This document shows, piece after piece, positions 1 to 8,907 of a DNA stretch of 33,859 bases. A model generated the notes under the pieces. That model made no database searches and was not told where the DNA came from. It worked only from the letters and a program-made list of their open reading frames with translations. Every line of letters starts with the position of its first letter. Position 1 is the first letter of the stretch. The stretch comes from an uncultured Saccharospirillaceae bacterium (GTDB lineage Bacteria > Bacteroidota > Bacteroidia > Flavobacteriales_D > CAJJDF01): positions 1 through 33,859 of the forward strand of contig CATLPG010000031.1 in NCBI GenBank assembly GCA_950054195.1. Reading direction: 5' to 3'. The position numbers and the translations under genes were made by a program.

Positions 1-51
1 ATATATAAAATTTGTTTTTTTTGTTTTTTATCTCTGTTTAATCCAAATATT

Positions 52-549
<498 letters not shown>

Positions 550-565
550 CTAATTAAAATTTTCA

Positions 566-573
566 CAAAGGTA
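566..573 (-). promoter_or_regulatory. Bacteroidota -7 element upstream of the ABC-F gene
   Basis: On the minus strand this reads TACCTTTG, an exact match to the Bacteroidota -7 consensus TAnnTTTG. It ends 16 nt before the ATG at 549, leaving a short leader. I see no well-spaced TTG at -33; the nearest gives a spacer of only 14 nt. Confidence 0.5.
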
Positions 574-681
574 CGAGGTATAGTTAACAAAGTAAAGCTT
601 TATTGGAGTCAAAGCGAAAATAGTGTGTTAAATACTATTTAAAATAAGCTTAAACCAATATCAAAAAGAACCCAAAACAAA

Positions 682-720
682 AAAAGGAGAGCTAAAATTA
701 ATTTAACTCTCCTTCTTTTT
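682..720 (-). terminator. Intrinsic terminator downstream of the small membrane protein gene
   Basis: GGAGAG (686-691) pairs with CTCTCC (707-712). The stem is extended by A:T pairs on both sides and has an AT-rich loop. A-runs and T-runs flank it, so on the minus strand the hairpin is followed by a U-tract. It sits just after the stop of the gene at 735-1211, and nothing on the plus strand needs it. Confidence 0.75.
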
Positions 721-734
721 CTTTGGACCAGTAT

Positions 735-1211
735 TTATGATGCTTTTACTTTAACTTCTTCCATTTTTAAACGGTTAAGTAACTCTTTCTCTCTTTTAGT
801 ACCTAACAATACTTTTGATCCATTTTTTAATCGAACAACTATACCCTTAGATGCATCAAGCGTATATACCCATCCGTCAAAACCATTTTTAACATCTAGG
901 TTTTCGGCTAAAAATTTCTTTTTGTTTCTTCTTAACTTAATTTCTTTAATTCTATTCCATGCAATATGTCTAAATCTAAATTGAAATGGATGGAAACGAT
1001 AGTGTATACCTTCATCATCAACTACTGTTACAACACTAACAATCGAGAATAATGCGGCTAAACCTAAAAAGGCAACACTAAAGAATCCTAAAAGACTCCA
1101 AACACTACTTCCTTGATACCATGTAATGGCAGAGATTGACATTAATATTAAACCTACTACTAAAAAGATTGACCATGAGGACACTCTTTGTTTTTCTATA
1201 TATTTTTTCAT
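735..1211 (-). CDS. Small membrane protein with two N-terminal helices and a PH-like tail
   Basis: A 158-aa protein I cannot name. After a short basic N-terminus (MKKYIEKQR) come two hydrophobic segments at about residues 13-33 and 39-62, probably a helical hairpin in the inner membrane. The remaining roughly 95 residues are soluble and strand-rich, with many Lys and Arg residues. The order (hydrophobic hairpin, then 'DDEGIHYRF' and 'WNRIKEIKL' segments, then a late 'VVRLKNGSKVLLGT' strand pair) resembles bacterial PH-like domain proteins; this is inference from pattern only. It is a single-gene unit with its own terminator at 682-720. The ATG start at 1211 is natural, because the first codons give the expected basic residues before the first helix. 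Confidence 0.7.
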   Translation of the reverse strand: MKKYIEKQRVSSWSIFLVVGLILMSISAITWYQGSSVWSLLGFFSVAFLGLAALFSIVSVVTVVDDEGIHYRFHPFQFRFRHIAWNRIKEIKLRRNKKKFLAENLDVKNGFDGWVYTLDASKGIVVRLKNGSKVLLGTKREKELLNRLKMEEVKVKAS

Positions 1212-1496
1212 GACTTATAATTTTGATTAAACTTCATTATATACACTGAAAGAATCGTTCCATGATTTTTTTGTTGAATAACAGGAGATAACACGAGGTT
1301 TTTAAATAGTTTGTGTATAAAAGACACGTTTTTTGTGTATTTATTACACGGTTTGCTTTTTCGAAAAGGCTCGTTAAAGCTGTGTTTTGAAGAGCTGAAT
1401 CTTTTGAGTGTCAATATGTTTATGGGGATCTAGAAAAACATTTTCTCTTTTTGTTTTTTTCATCGTAACTTAAATCATTCTAAATTTTTATCTAAA
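1212..1496. other. Divergent intergenic region, no gene supported
   Basis: This gap of about 285 bp separates the minus-strand membrane protein gene from the plus-strand phosphatase-like gene, so it should carry promoters for both. It is AT-rich. I found partial -7-like strings (for example TAAATTTT at 1481-1488) but no convincing full promoter. A 68-codon minus-strand ORF here has biased composition and no recognisable features, and I do not accept it. Confidence 0.5.
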
Positions 1497-3071
1497 ATGG
1501 AAAGAAGAAAGTTTATCAACTTACTAGGACACGGAACAGTTGCAGTTACTTTATTGCCTTATGCTGTTTCTTGTACTACAAACGAAAAAAAGTCAGTTAA
1601 AATACAAGGGGTCCCTGCTTCTGCAAGTGATGATTTATTGCTGGCTGATGGGTTGTCATATCAAAAATTGATTAGTTATGGAGAGCTCATTAATGAAGTT
1701 GATTCATTTGGTATTAATAATGATTTTCTATGCTTTATTCCATTAGATAATAAAACGGATGAGGGGTTGTTGTGGGTGAACCATGAATTTCCTTCACCTT
1801 TATTTTTGCACGGAAATACAAATGCCGAAACCAAAACAAAAGAAGAGGTAGAGAAAGAAATGTATAATGTTGGAGGATCTATTGTTCATATTAAAGAAGT
1901 AGATGGTTCATGGCAAGTGCAACAAAATACAGAATGGAACAAAAGAGTAACAGGACTAACGGCAATTCCTTTTAATTGGGATGAACCAATTAAAGATGCA
2001 AAAGAAGGAATAGGCACATTAGGTAATTGTGCGGGTGGTTATACTCCTTGGGGAACTGTACTTACTTGCGAAGAAAATTACCAAGATTGTTATGGAGATC
2101 GTCTATCAAGCGAAACAGAAATTTCAGAGAGCTATTATGGCTGGGAAAAACATTATCCTTATGCACCAGAACATTATGGTTGGGTAGTAGAAGTTGATCC
2201 AAAAACTGGAGAAGCTCAAAAGCATATTGCGCTTGGAAGGTGTGCACACGAATGTGCTACCGTTGTTCAATTAGATGATGAACGATTAGTGGTATATACT
2301 GGAGATGATAAAAACGATGAATGTTTATATAAGTTTATTTCAAGTGAACCCAACTCTTTAAAAGAAGGAACATTGTATGTAGCGAATGTTGAAGAAGGGA
2401 AATGGATTCCTATTGATATTGAACAATCTCCTAAGCTAAAAGAAAAATTCTCCAACCAAACAGATGCTTTGGTGTATTTAAGAGAGTCTTCTGATTTATT
2501 AGGTGGATCCAAACTAGCACGACCAGAAGATATTGAGATAGATCCAGTAGATAAAAGTGTTTTGGTCTCTCTAACAAATAACATCCCGAAAGAAAATTTT
2601 TACGGAGAAATTTTAAAAGTAGAAGAAACAGACCAAAACCACGAGTCACTAACTTTTAAAGCTAGTACTTACATAGCAGGAGGGGAAGAAGAAGGATTTG
2701 CATGTCCAGATAATATGGTTTTTGATAGAAAGGGCAATTTGTGGTTCACTTCTGATATATCTGGAAGCAACATGAATAAACCTCCGTATGAAAAATTTAA
2801 AAATAACGGGTTGTTTTTAGTGCTAAGAGAAGGAAAGCAAAAAGGAAAAGCGATACAAGTAGCTAGTGCTCCTGTAGATGCGGAACTCACTGGCCCTTGG
2901 TTTTCGCCAGATTGTAAAACACTTTTTTTAAGCGTACAACATCCAGGTTCTAAATCAAAATCGTTGGATCAATTAACAAGCAATTGGCCAGATGGAGGCA
3001 ATAGTGTTCCAAAATCTTCAGTTATCTGTTTAAAAGGAGATCTAATTAATAAAGTTCAAGGGTTAACTTAA
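1497..3071 (+). CDS. PhoX/DUF839-family phosphatase-like lipoprotein
   Basis: A 524-aa exported protein of the PhoX (DUF839) family. Characterised PhoX enzymes are calcium- and iron-dependent periplasmic alkaline phosphatases. The N-terminus carries RRKF at residues 3-6, resembling a twin-arginine signal, then a hydrophobic stretch ending in AVSC (Cys26), a plausible lipobox. Family motifs visible are NCAGG..TPWGT..TCEE (about 177-193), GRCAHECA (about 248-254) and ARPEDIEID (about 343-351), plus a later FACPDNMVFD segment. The Cys in the first motif corresponds to the iron-ligand position in characterised PhoX. Length is near the family norm. The stop is 4 nt from the umuD start, so the three genes may share a transcript, which is an unusual pairing. 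Whether it is a true phosphatase is not settled; many DUF839 proteins are untested. Confidence 0.82.
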   Translation: MERRKFINLLGHGTVAVTLLPYAVSCTTNEKKSVKIQGVPASASDDLLLADGLSYQKLISYGELINEVDSFGINNDFLCFIPLDNKTDEGLLWVNHEFPSPLFLHGNTNAETKTKEEVEKEMYNVGGSIVHIKEVDGSWQVQQNTEWNKRVTGLTAIPFNWDEPIKDAKEGIGTLGNCAGGYTPWGTVLTCEENYQDCYGDRLSSETEISESYYGWEKHYPYAPEHYGWVVEVDPKTGEAQKHIALGRCAHECATVVQLDDERLVVYTGDDKNDECLYKFISSEPNSLKEGTLYVANVEEGKWIPIDIEQSPKLKEKFSNQTDALVYLRESSDLLGGSKLARPEDIEIDPVDKSVLVSLTNNIPKENFYGEILKVEETDQNHESLTFKASTYIAGGEEEGFACPDNMVFDRKGNLWFTSDISGSNMNKPPYEKFKNNGLFLVLREGKQKGKAIQVASAPVDAELTGPWFSPDCKTLFLSVQHPGSKSKSLDQLTSNWPDGGNSVPKSSVICLKGDLINKVQGLT

Positions 3072-3075
3072 TAAG

Positions 3076-3501
3076 TTGAAAAAAGGAGAGGTAGATATTA
3101 TTAAAATTTCGTCAGAAGAACAATCTTTCCCGTTTATCGGGAATATAAGTGCTGGCTTTCCATCTCCTGCAGATGATTTTTTGGATTCTCCCATTGATCT
3201 TAACAAGGAGCTGATAAAGCATCCAAGTGCAACATATTTTGGTAGGGTAAACGGGGACTCGATGGTTGATATGGGTATTAGCCATGGAGACTTAATTATT
3301 ATTGATAAAAGTTTACCTGTAGCTAATGGTAAAATTGCTATTTGCTTTGTTGATGGAGAGTTCACAATGAAACAAATTAAAATCGAAAAAGATTTTTGTT
3401 GGCTAGTCCCTGCGAATAAAAAGTATAAGCCAATAAAAATTACGGATGAAAATGATTTTATTATTTGGGGTATAGTCGCTCATGTAATTAAATCTTTTTA
3501 A
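3076..3501 (+). CDS. umuD: UmuD-like mutagenesis protein, self-cleaving S24 serine protease
   Basis: A 141-aa UmuD homologue. UmuD cleaves itself during DNA damage, and the shortened form joins UmuC to make translesion DNA polymerase V. The Ala26-Gly27 cleavage site sits in SAGFPSPA, the equivalent of Cys24-Gly25 in E. coli. The catalytic Ser62 is in GDSM and the catalytic Lys99 in GEFTMK. Length matches the family (139 aa in E. coli). The start is a TTG codon, 4 nt after the PhoX-like stop; there is no in-frame ATG before the cleavage site, so the rare start is well supported. umuC follows after 9 nt. I see no SOS-type palindrome next to the gene; regulation may come from the phosphatase-like gene's promoter or from one inside that gene. 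Confidence 0.93.
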   Translation: MKKGEVDIIKISSEEQSFPFIGNISAGFPSPADDFLDSPIDLNKELIKHPSATYFGRVNGDSMVDMGISHGDLIIIDKSLPVANGKIAICFVDGEFTMKQIKIEKDFCWLVPANKKYKPIKITDENDFIIWGIVAHVIKSF

Positions 3502-3510
3502 CCTTAAAAG

Positions 3511-4770
3511 ATGTTTGCACTAGTTGATTGTAATAACTTTTACGCATCATGCGAGCGAGCTTTTCGTCCCGATTTAAAAGACAAACCTATTGCTATTTTG
3601 TCAAATAACGATGGCTGCATAATAGCTAGAAGTAAAGAGGTGAAAGAACTGGGCATACGCATGGGAGCTCCTCACTTTAAGTGTAAAGACGAATTAAAAA
3701 AACATAATGTGCATGTTTTTTCATCTAACTATGCACTCTACGGAGATATGAGTAATAGGGTAATGAATATTCTTGCATCCTTAGCTCCAGAAATTGAAAT
3801 CTACAGTATAGATGAAGCTTTTCTAAAGTTTAAAAGTTGTGATTACCTTAACTTTTATGAGCATGCCGAGCTAATTTTAAATAAAGTAGTTAAATCAACA
3901 GGAATTCCAATAAGCATTGGTTTTGCTCCAACAAAAGCATTAGCAAAAGTTGCAAACAAAATAGCAAAAAAATATGCTGATAAAACGAACAATATTCACA
4001 TTGTTGATTCCGAAGAAAAAAGAATAAAAGCACTCAAGTGGTGCAAAATTGAAGATGTTTGGGGAATTGGAAGGGGGCATCAAAAACGCTTAAAAGCATT
4101 AAACGTTAATAATGCCTATCAATTCACTCAATTATCAGATGAATTAGTAAAAAAAAGAATGGCTATTGTTGGTTTGAGACTAAAAAAAGACCTTGAAGGT
4201 AAACCAACGCTAGATTTGGATCATTATACCGAAAAAAGAAATATTGCTACCACACGTTCCTTTGAAAAGGACTATACCAACTATGAGGAAATACGAGAAA
4301 GAGTAGCCACATTTGCAGTAAGTTGTGCAGAAAAATTAAGAAAGCAAGAGTCTTTTTGTCAATCCATTAGTGTTTTTATTAGTTCAAATAGGCACAAAAA
4401 AGAAGCAGGTGAATACAAAAACGGAGTAACTATTCAAATTCCTTTTCCTACCAACTCAAGTATTGATTTAGTAAAATTTGCAATTCATGGATTGGATAAA
4501 ATATTTGTGTCAGGATACCGCTATAAACGTGCAGGGGTTATTGTTTCTCAATTAACACCAGAAAACCAAGAACAACTTGTTTTGTTTGAAAACAAAAACC
4601 ATAAACACCAAAAAATAATGGAGGTCATGGATCTTGTAAATAAAAAAGATAGCGAGCACACCATTAAACTAGCTAGTCAAGACCTTGAGAGAACATGGAA
4701 AATGAATCAAAATTACTTGTCACCTAGGTATACAACTAGACTAAAAGAAGTGATTAAAATTAATGTCTAG
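3511..4770 (+). CDS. umuC: DNA polymerase V catalytic subunit UmuC (Y-family)
   Basis: A 419-aa Y-family DNA polymerase that synthesises across damaged template when bound to processed UmuD. The catalytic palm is intact: Asp6 in ALVDCNNFYASCE, and Asp101-Glu102 in YSIDEAF. The steric and fingers region SNNDGCIIARS lies at about 31-41. Helix-hairpin-helix and little-finger domains follow. The C-terminus has the DUF4113 extension (TIKLASQ ... LSPRYTTR) found in UmuC and not in Pol IV. Length matches E. coli UmuC (422 aa). It is translated from ATG 9 nt after umuD, so the two are clearly co-transcribed. Confidence 0.96.
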   Translation: MFALVDCNNFYASCERAFRPDLKDKPIAILSNNDGCIIARSKEVKELGIRMGAPHFKCKDELKKHNVHVFSSNYALYGDMSNRVMNILASLAPEIEIYSIDEAFLKFKSCDYLNFYEHAELILNKVVKSTGIPISIGFAPTKALAKVANKIAKKYADKTNNIHIVDSEEKRIKALKWCKIEDVWGIGRGHQKRLKALNVNNAYQFTQLSDELVKKRMAIVGLRLKKDLEGKPTLDLDHYTEKRNIATTRSFEKDYTNYEEIRERVATFAVSCAEKLRKQESFCQSISVFISSNRHKKEAGEYKNGVTIQIPFPTNSSIDLVKFAIHGLDKIFVSGYRYKRAGVIVSQLTPENQEQLVLFENKNHKHQKIMEVMDLVNKKDSEHTIKLASQDLERTWKMNQNYLSPRYTTRLKEVIKINV

Positions 4771-4813
4771 TACGCTTGTAGAACCCTAAAATTAATAGTT
4801 CATTCATTTTTTG

Positions 4814-4821
4814 TACATTTA
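4814..4821 (+). promoter_or_regulatory. Possible -7 element for the first repeat-protein gene
   Basis: TACATTTA matches TAnnTTTG at five of six fixed positions and ends 21 nt before the ATG at 4843. No TTG is properly spaced upstream, so this is a weak call. Confidence 0.3.
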
Positions 4822-4842
4822 GGATTAGTTTAAAAAAGTTTT

Positions 4843-7800
4843 ATGAAAAAAATAATACTATCCCTTTTACTTACGCTACCGCTTTATTCATTGTTCGCTA
4901 ATGATTGTTCATCGGTAATTCCTATCGAATGTGGTATTGTATATTCTGGTAACACAACGGGTTCAACAAATGATATTTCTGATTGGCCATGTGTAACGTT
5001 TAATAATGTTGCTGGAGACGATATATATTCCATAACAGCGCCTACATCAGGAGAGATAGTTTTACACCTAAATAAATTAACTGGTGCTGATATGGAAATT
5101 GGAATTATGAATGCGTGTGATGAAGATTCGTGTATTGATAGAACATCTTTCTCTTCATCATTAACCGTAAATAATCTTACTCCAGGAAAAACGTATTATA
5201 TAGTTGTTGATGGAGACGAAATAGGAGATGAAGGAGCTTATGAAATTTGGGTGGATTGCCAAGAGCCAGAAAGTAGCTGTGGAACACCAATCAATATTGC
5301 ATTAGAATCAACTTACTATGGAACAACTACTAATGGGCCATCAAACATAAACTCATATGCATGTACATCAGATAGTACGTATGGAAAGGAAAAAATACAC
5401 AAAGTACTTATTGCTCAACCAGCAGATTTAACTATAACTGTAAGAAATATTAATGGAGTTGATCTTGATATTGCATTACTGAGTGCTTGCCACAAAGATT
5501 CGTGTATTGCTCAAGGAGATTCTGTAATCAATGCATTTAACTTAGATGCAGGAGAGTATTATGTAGTTGTAGATGGAGCAGGAGGAGATACCTCAGAGCA
5601 AGGAAATTACGAGCTACTAGTAAGTGGCTCTCCAAATGGTCAAGCCACATTTGGAACTTGCGGAAATCCAATCCCTTTAGTTTGTGGAGTTCCTTACAGC
5701 GGAAACACCACGGGAATGTTTAACTTCCATGAGGAATACAGTTGTAATGTTTTTGATAACGATGATATAGGACCAGATGCTGTCCATTCATTTGTTGCCC
5801 CACCTTCTGGAGGTGTAACAGCGATCTTAACTAGACCATCGTCAAGTATTGATATGGAGGTAGCAATTACCGAAGGTTGTTCATCAGATTCTTGCTTAAA
5901 TAAAACGTTTACAGGAACTGGTCAATCTGTATCAACAAGTGTTACAGGTTTAACTCCTGGAGAAACATATTATGTTATCGTAGATGGTGATTTAGCAACA
6001 GATTTTGGTGCGTACACAGTACAAATAGAATGTTTTGAAGGTGATTGTTCAGAACCAATACCAGTACAGTGTGGAACTTCTTATGAAGGGAGCACAGAAA
6101 CAGGAGGACAATCAAGCTTTAGTGTATACCCTTGTATTGTAGGAGATACACTTGATGGACCAGAAAAAATACACCAAGTAACCTTAACCCAGCCTGGTAC
6201 AATTACAGCAAGTGTTACAGCAATAGGTACAGGGGCTCCAGATTTAGATATCTTACTTCTTCAAGGATCGTGTAATGCATCGTCTTGTATCGAATGGGGA
6301 GATAACTCCATTACAAGAACAGGTTTGTCAGCAGGAACATATTATGTAGTAGTTGATGGGTTTTCATTGTTTGATGCGGGGCCTTATCGTTTAGATATTA
6401 ATTGTAGTGATGGAGGTAGTAACTTTGGAACATGTTTTAACCCTATTCCCATTAGTTGCGGAACACCATACAATGGAACAACTATTGACGGTCAAACTAA
6501 TTTTACATCCTATAGTTGTGGTCCTCAACAACACCAAGGAAAAGAGAAAATTCATGAGTTTACATTAAACCAAACATCTGATATAACTGCTAGTATAAGT
6601 GGGCTAGGAGGAGAAGATTTAAACTTATTTTTATTAGACGCATGTAACCCAACATTATGTAATACAGGAGGAGATACAAGCTTAACAGCGTCTTCTTTGC
6701 CAGCAGGTACATACTTTTTAGTTGTTGATGGGGCAGGTACTGATACATCTAATCAAGGAAGTTATTTCTTGGAACTAAACTGTACTCCTGTAGGTCCAGT
6801 TTTAGGAGATTGTGGTAACCCAATACCTCTGACATGCGGATCAACAATTAATGGAACTACTAGTAATGGTGAAGCTAACTTTGGTCAGTACAACTGTTCG
6901 CTAGATCAACATGCTGGACCAGAGAAAGTACATGAGTTTGTTATTACAGATACTACGGATATTTATGCTTCTATTACTGGACTAAATGGTGAAGACTTAG
7001 ACTTAATTTTACTAAGCTCCTGTGCACAAAACACGTGTGATACAATTGCGGACTCTATTCTTTCTGTAACAGGGCTTTTGCCAGGCACCTATTATTTAGT
7101 TGTAGATGGTCATGGTACCGATACATCTAATAATGGAGCTTATTCGCTACTGTTTAACTGTAATGCTAGTGGGCAAACTAGTGGTGATTGTAGTACGCCT
7201 CTATCACTAGTGTGCGGAGTGCCTTTCACGGGGAATACAACAGCTTCAGCGAATAATTATTCTACGTACAGCTGTAACAGTAACACATATTCTGGGAATG
7301 AAAATGTACATGAACTAACCCTAACAGATACTACTGATATTGATGTTTCACTAACTAATATAAATGGAAAAGACTTAAACCTTATACTGCTTAGTTCTTG
7401 TGATACTACAGCCTGTATACAAGCGGCAGATACACTTTTATTAGCTAATTCTTTACTTCCGGGCACATATTATATAGTAGTAGATGGAGCAGATACAAAC
7501 GATTTTGGTGCTTATACACTAAATTTAAATTGTACTCCTTCTTCTAATCCTAATGGATGTGATGATTTATTTTTCTCTGAATACATAGAAGGTAATAATC
7601 AAGACAAAGCATTAGAGATATACAACCCAACGGATTCAACAATTTCATTGGCAAATTATACAGTAGAATTCTATACAAATGGAGCAACGGTGGCTAGTAG
7701 TACATTGTCGTTGAGTGGAAATATTCTTTCAAATAGTACTTATGTTATCGCAAATCCAGATGCAAACGCAACCATTTTAGCAATAGCAGATCAAACAGAT

Positions 7801-8733
7801 GCATCGCTTAGCTTTAATGGAAATGATGCAATTGTTTTACGAAGAGGAATTGACAATGCTGATATTATCGGTGAAATAGGAAATGATCCTGGAACCTCGT
7901 GGGTAGGTGGATCAGTTAGTACCGAAGATCAAGTGCTTATTAGAAAATTTAATGTTCAAAAAGGACTCAATACTAACCCAACATCTTTTGATCCTTCTGT
8001 ACAATGGGAATCAAAAGCGTTAAACGATTGGTCTAATCTTGGGGAGCATCAAAATGCATGTTTTACTTGTTTATCAGGTCCAGTAAATCAAACAATAAAC
8101 GATACTATTTGTGATAACGAAACTGTAGTTATTAATGGTGTGTTAGTTGATAGTAGCGGAACTTATATTGATTCTACCTACAGTAGCGATGGATGTGATA
8201 GTGTTGTTACAATTAATCTAGTTGTTAATCCTGCACCAACGGTTGTCGTAAATGCGGATACTGATACGATAGAAGTAGGAGAAACAGTTAACTTCAATAC
8301 TAATGGATCTACTGCAACATCTTATTCATGGGATTTTGGTGATGGCTTCACGTCTTCTTTAAATCCTGTTTCACATACCTTTAATTCAAATGGAACTTTT
8401 GAAACTGTTGTAACTGGTGAAGCAAATGGCTGTACTGTTTCAGACACAATAACGATAGTAGTGGGTAACGGAGTGGGAATTGATGATATGTTTTTATCTA
8501 CAGTAAACATTTATCCAAATCCAACGACAGGGTTAATAACTATAGAGATAGAGGAAACAACTTCTGAAAGTGTTAGCTTAACAATTCAATCCATTAATGG
8601 GAAAACATTAATGAGTAAGCAAATTAATCAAAGGAAAACGGTACTGGATGTATCTGATATACCTAATGGAATTTACTTTATAACGATAGTAGATAAAGAC
8701 CAGATAGGTCGATTTAAAATGATTAAGTCTTAA
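4843..8733 (+). CDS. Giant secreted protein: seven Cys-rich repeats, lamin-tail-like and PKD domains, T9SS tail
   Basis: A 1296-aa exported protein. A signal peptide covers residues 1-19. Residues 20 to about 900 hold seven repeats of about 120 aa with the pattern 'C..PI.L.CG', a central 'YSC', 'D(L/M)(D/E)..(I/L)L..C...C' and a final 'GTYY(V/I)VVDG ... Y.L...C'. They resemble pre-peptidase C-terminal (PPC-like) beta-sandwich domains, and the paired Cys suggest disulphides. A lamin-tail-like domain (starting at FFSEYIEG) spans about 905-1065. Then come one 'GTY.DSTYSSDGCDSVV' module, a PKD domain (about 1135-1208, SYSWDFGDG) and a T9SS type A sorting domain (about 1215-1296, NIYPNPTTG). The protein is expected at the cell surface or released. 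No catalytic domain is visible; adhesion or matrix binding is a guess. It is a paralogue of the next gene. Confidence 0.88.
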   Translation: MKKIILSLLLTLPLYSLFANDCSSVIPIECGIVYSGNTTGSTNDISDWPCVTFNNVAGDDIYSITAPTSGEIVLHLNKLTGADMEIGIMNACDEDSCIDRTSFSSSLTVNNLTPGKTYYIVVDGDEIGDEGAYEIWVDCQEPESSCGTPINIALESTYYGTTTNGPSNINSYACTSDSTYGKEKIHKVLIAQPADLTITVRNINGVDLDIALLSACHKDSCIAQGDSVINAFNLDAGEYYVVVDGAGGDTSEQGNYELLVSGSPNGQATFGTCGNPIPLVCGVPYSGNTTGMFNFHEEYSCNVFDNDDIGPDAVHSFVAPPSGGVTAILTRPSSSIDMEVAITEGCSSDSCLNKTFTGTGQSVSTSVTGLTPGETYYVIVDGDLATDFGAYTVQIECFEGDCSEPIPVQCGTSYEGSTETGGQSSFSVYPCIVGDTLDGPEKIHQVTLTQPGTITASVTAIGTGAPDLDILLLQGSCNASSCIEWGDNSITRTGLSAGTYYVVVDGFSLFDAGPYRLDINCSDGGSNFGTCFNPIPISCGTPYNGTTIDGQTNFTSYSCGPQQHQGKEKIHEFTLNQTSDITASISGLGGEDLNLFLLDACNPTLCNTGGDTSLTASSLPAGTYFLVVDGAGTDTSNQGSYFLELNCTPVGPVLGDCGNPIPLTCGSTINGTTSNGEANFGQYNCSLDQHAGPEKVHEFVITDTTDIYASITGLNGEDLDLILLSSCAQNTCDTIADSILSVTGLLPGTYYLVVDGHGTDTSNNGAYSLLFNCNASGQTSGDCSTPLSLVCGVPFTGNTTASANNYSTYSCNSNTYSGNENVHELTLTDTTDIDVSLTNINGKDLNLILLSSCDTTACIQAADTLLLANSLLPGTYYIVVDGADTNDFGAYTLNLNCTPSSNPNGCDDLFFSEYIEGNNQDKALEIYNPTDSTISLANYTVEFYTNGATVASSTLSLSGNILSNSTYVIANPDANATILAIADQTDASLSFNGNDAIVLRRGIDNADIIGEIGNDPGTSWVGGSVSTEDQVLIRKFNVQKGLNTNPTSFDPSVQWESKALNDWSNLGEHQNACFTCLSGPVNQTINDTICDNETVVINGVLVDSSGTYIDSTYSSDGCDSVVTINLVVNPAPTVVVNADTDTIEVGETVNFNTNGSTATSYSWDFGDGFTSSLNPVSHTFNSNGTFETVVTGEANGCTVSDTITIVVGNGVGIDDMFLSTVNIYPNPTTGLITIEIEETTSESVSLTIQSINGKTLMSKQINQRKTVLDVSDIPNGIYFITIVDKDQIGRFKMIKS

Positions 8734-8767
8734 GCCTTTATTAGGCTTTACATTTATACATTTCTAA

Positions 8768-8804
8768 CAAAAAGGTTTTCAAATAAGGAAACCTTTTTGT
8801 TTTT
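8768..8804 (+). terminator. Intrinsic terminator after the first repeat-protein gene
   Basis: An 11-bp perfect stem, CAAAAAGGTTT (8768-8778) with AAACCTTTTTG (8789-8799), has a 10-nt loop and is followed by a T-run. It lies 35 nt after the stop, separating the two paralogous genes into independent transcripts. Confidence 0.85.
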
Positions 8805-8861
8805 CATACGTTTACAATACCCTAACCAAAGAAAAATAAACAGATTGAATAATAACTAACA

Positions 8862-8891
8862 CCTGTTAATAAGTTTTTTATCTTATCTTTG
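8862..8891 (+). promoter_or_regulatory. Promoter of the second repeat-protein gene
   Basis: TATCTTTG at 8884-8891 matches the Bacteroidota -7 consensus TAnnTTTG exactly. A partial -33 (CCTG, 8862-8865) lies 18 nt upstream. Transcription would start near 8896, giving a leader of about 12 nt before the ATG at 8908. Confidence 0.6.
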
Positions 8892-8907
8892 CCTAAATTT
8901 CAATTTC

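Noticed and set aside
1208-1414. 68-codon ORF on the minus strand
   Set aside because: It overlaps the start of the membrane protein gene, has low-complexity Lys/Asn/Ser-rich composition, no motif, and fills a region that should hold promoters.
2062-2890. Several minus-strand ORFs inside the PhoX-like gene
   Set aside because: They are antisense to a clearly coding PhoX-family frame and encode Ser/Leu/Phe-rich shadow sequences.
3040-3080. LexA/SOS box upstream of umuD
   Set aside because: No palindromic operator was recognisable next to the start; absence of evidence only.
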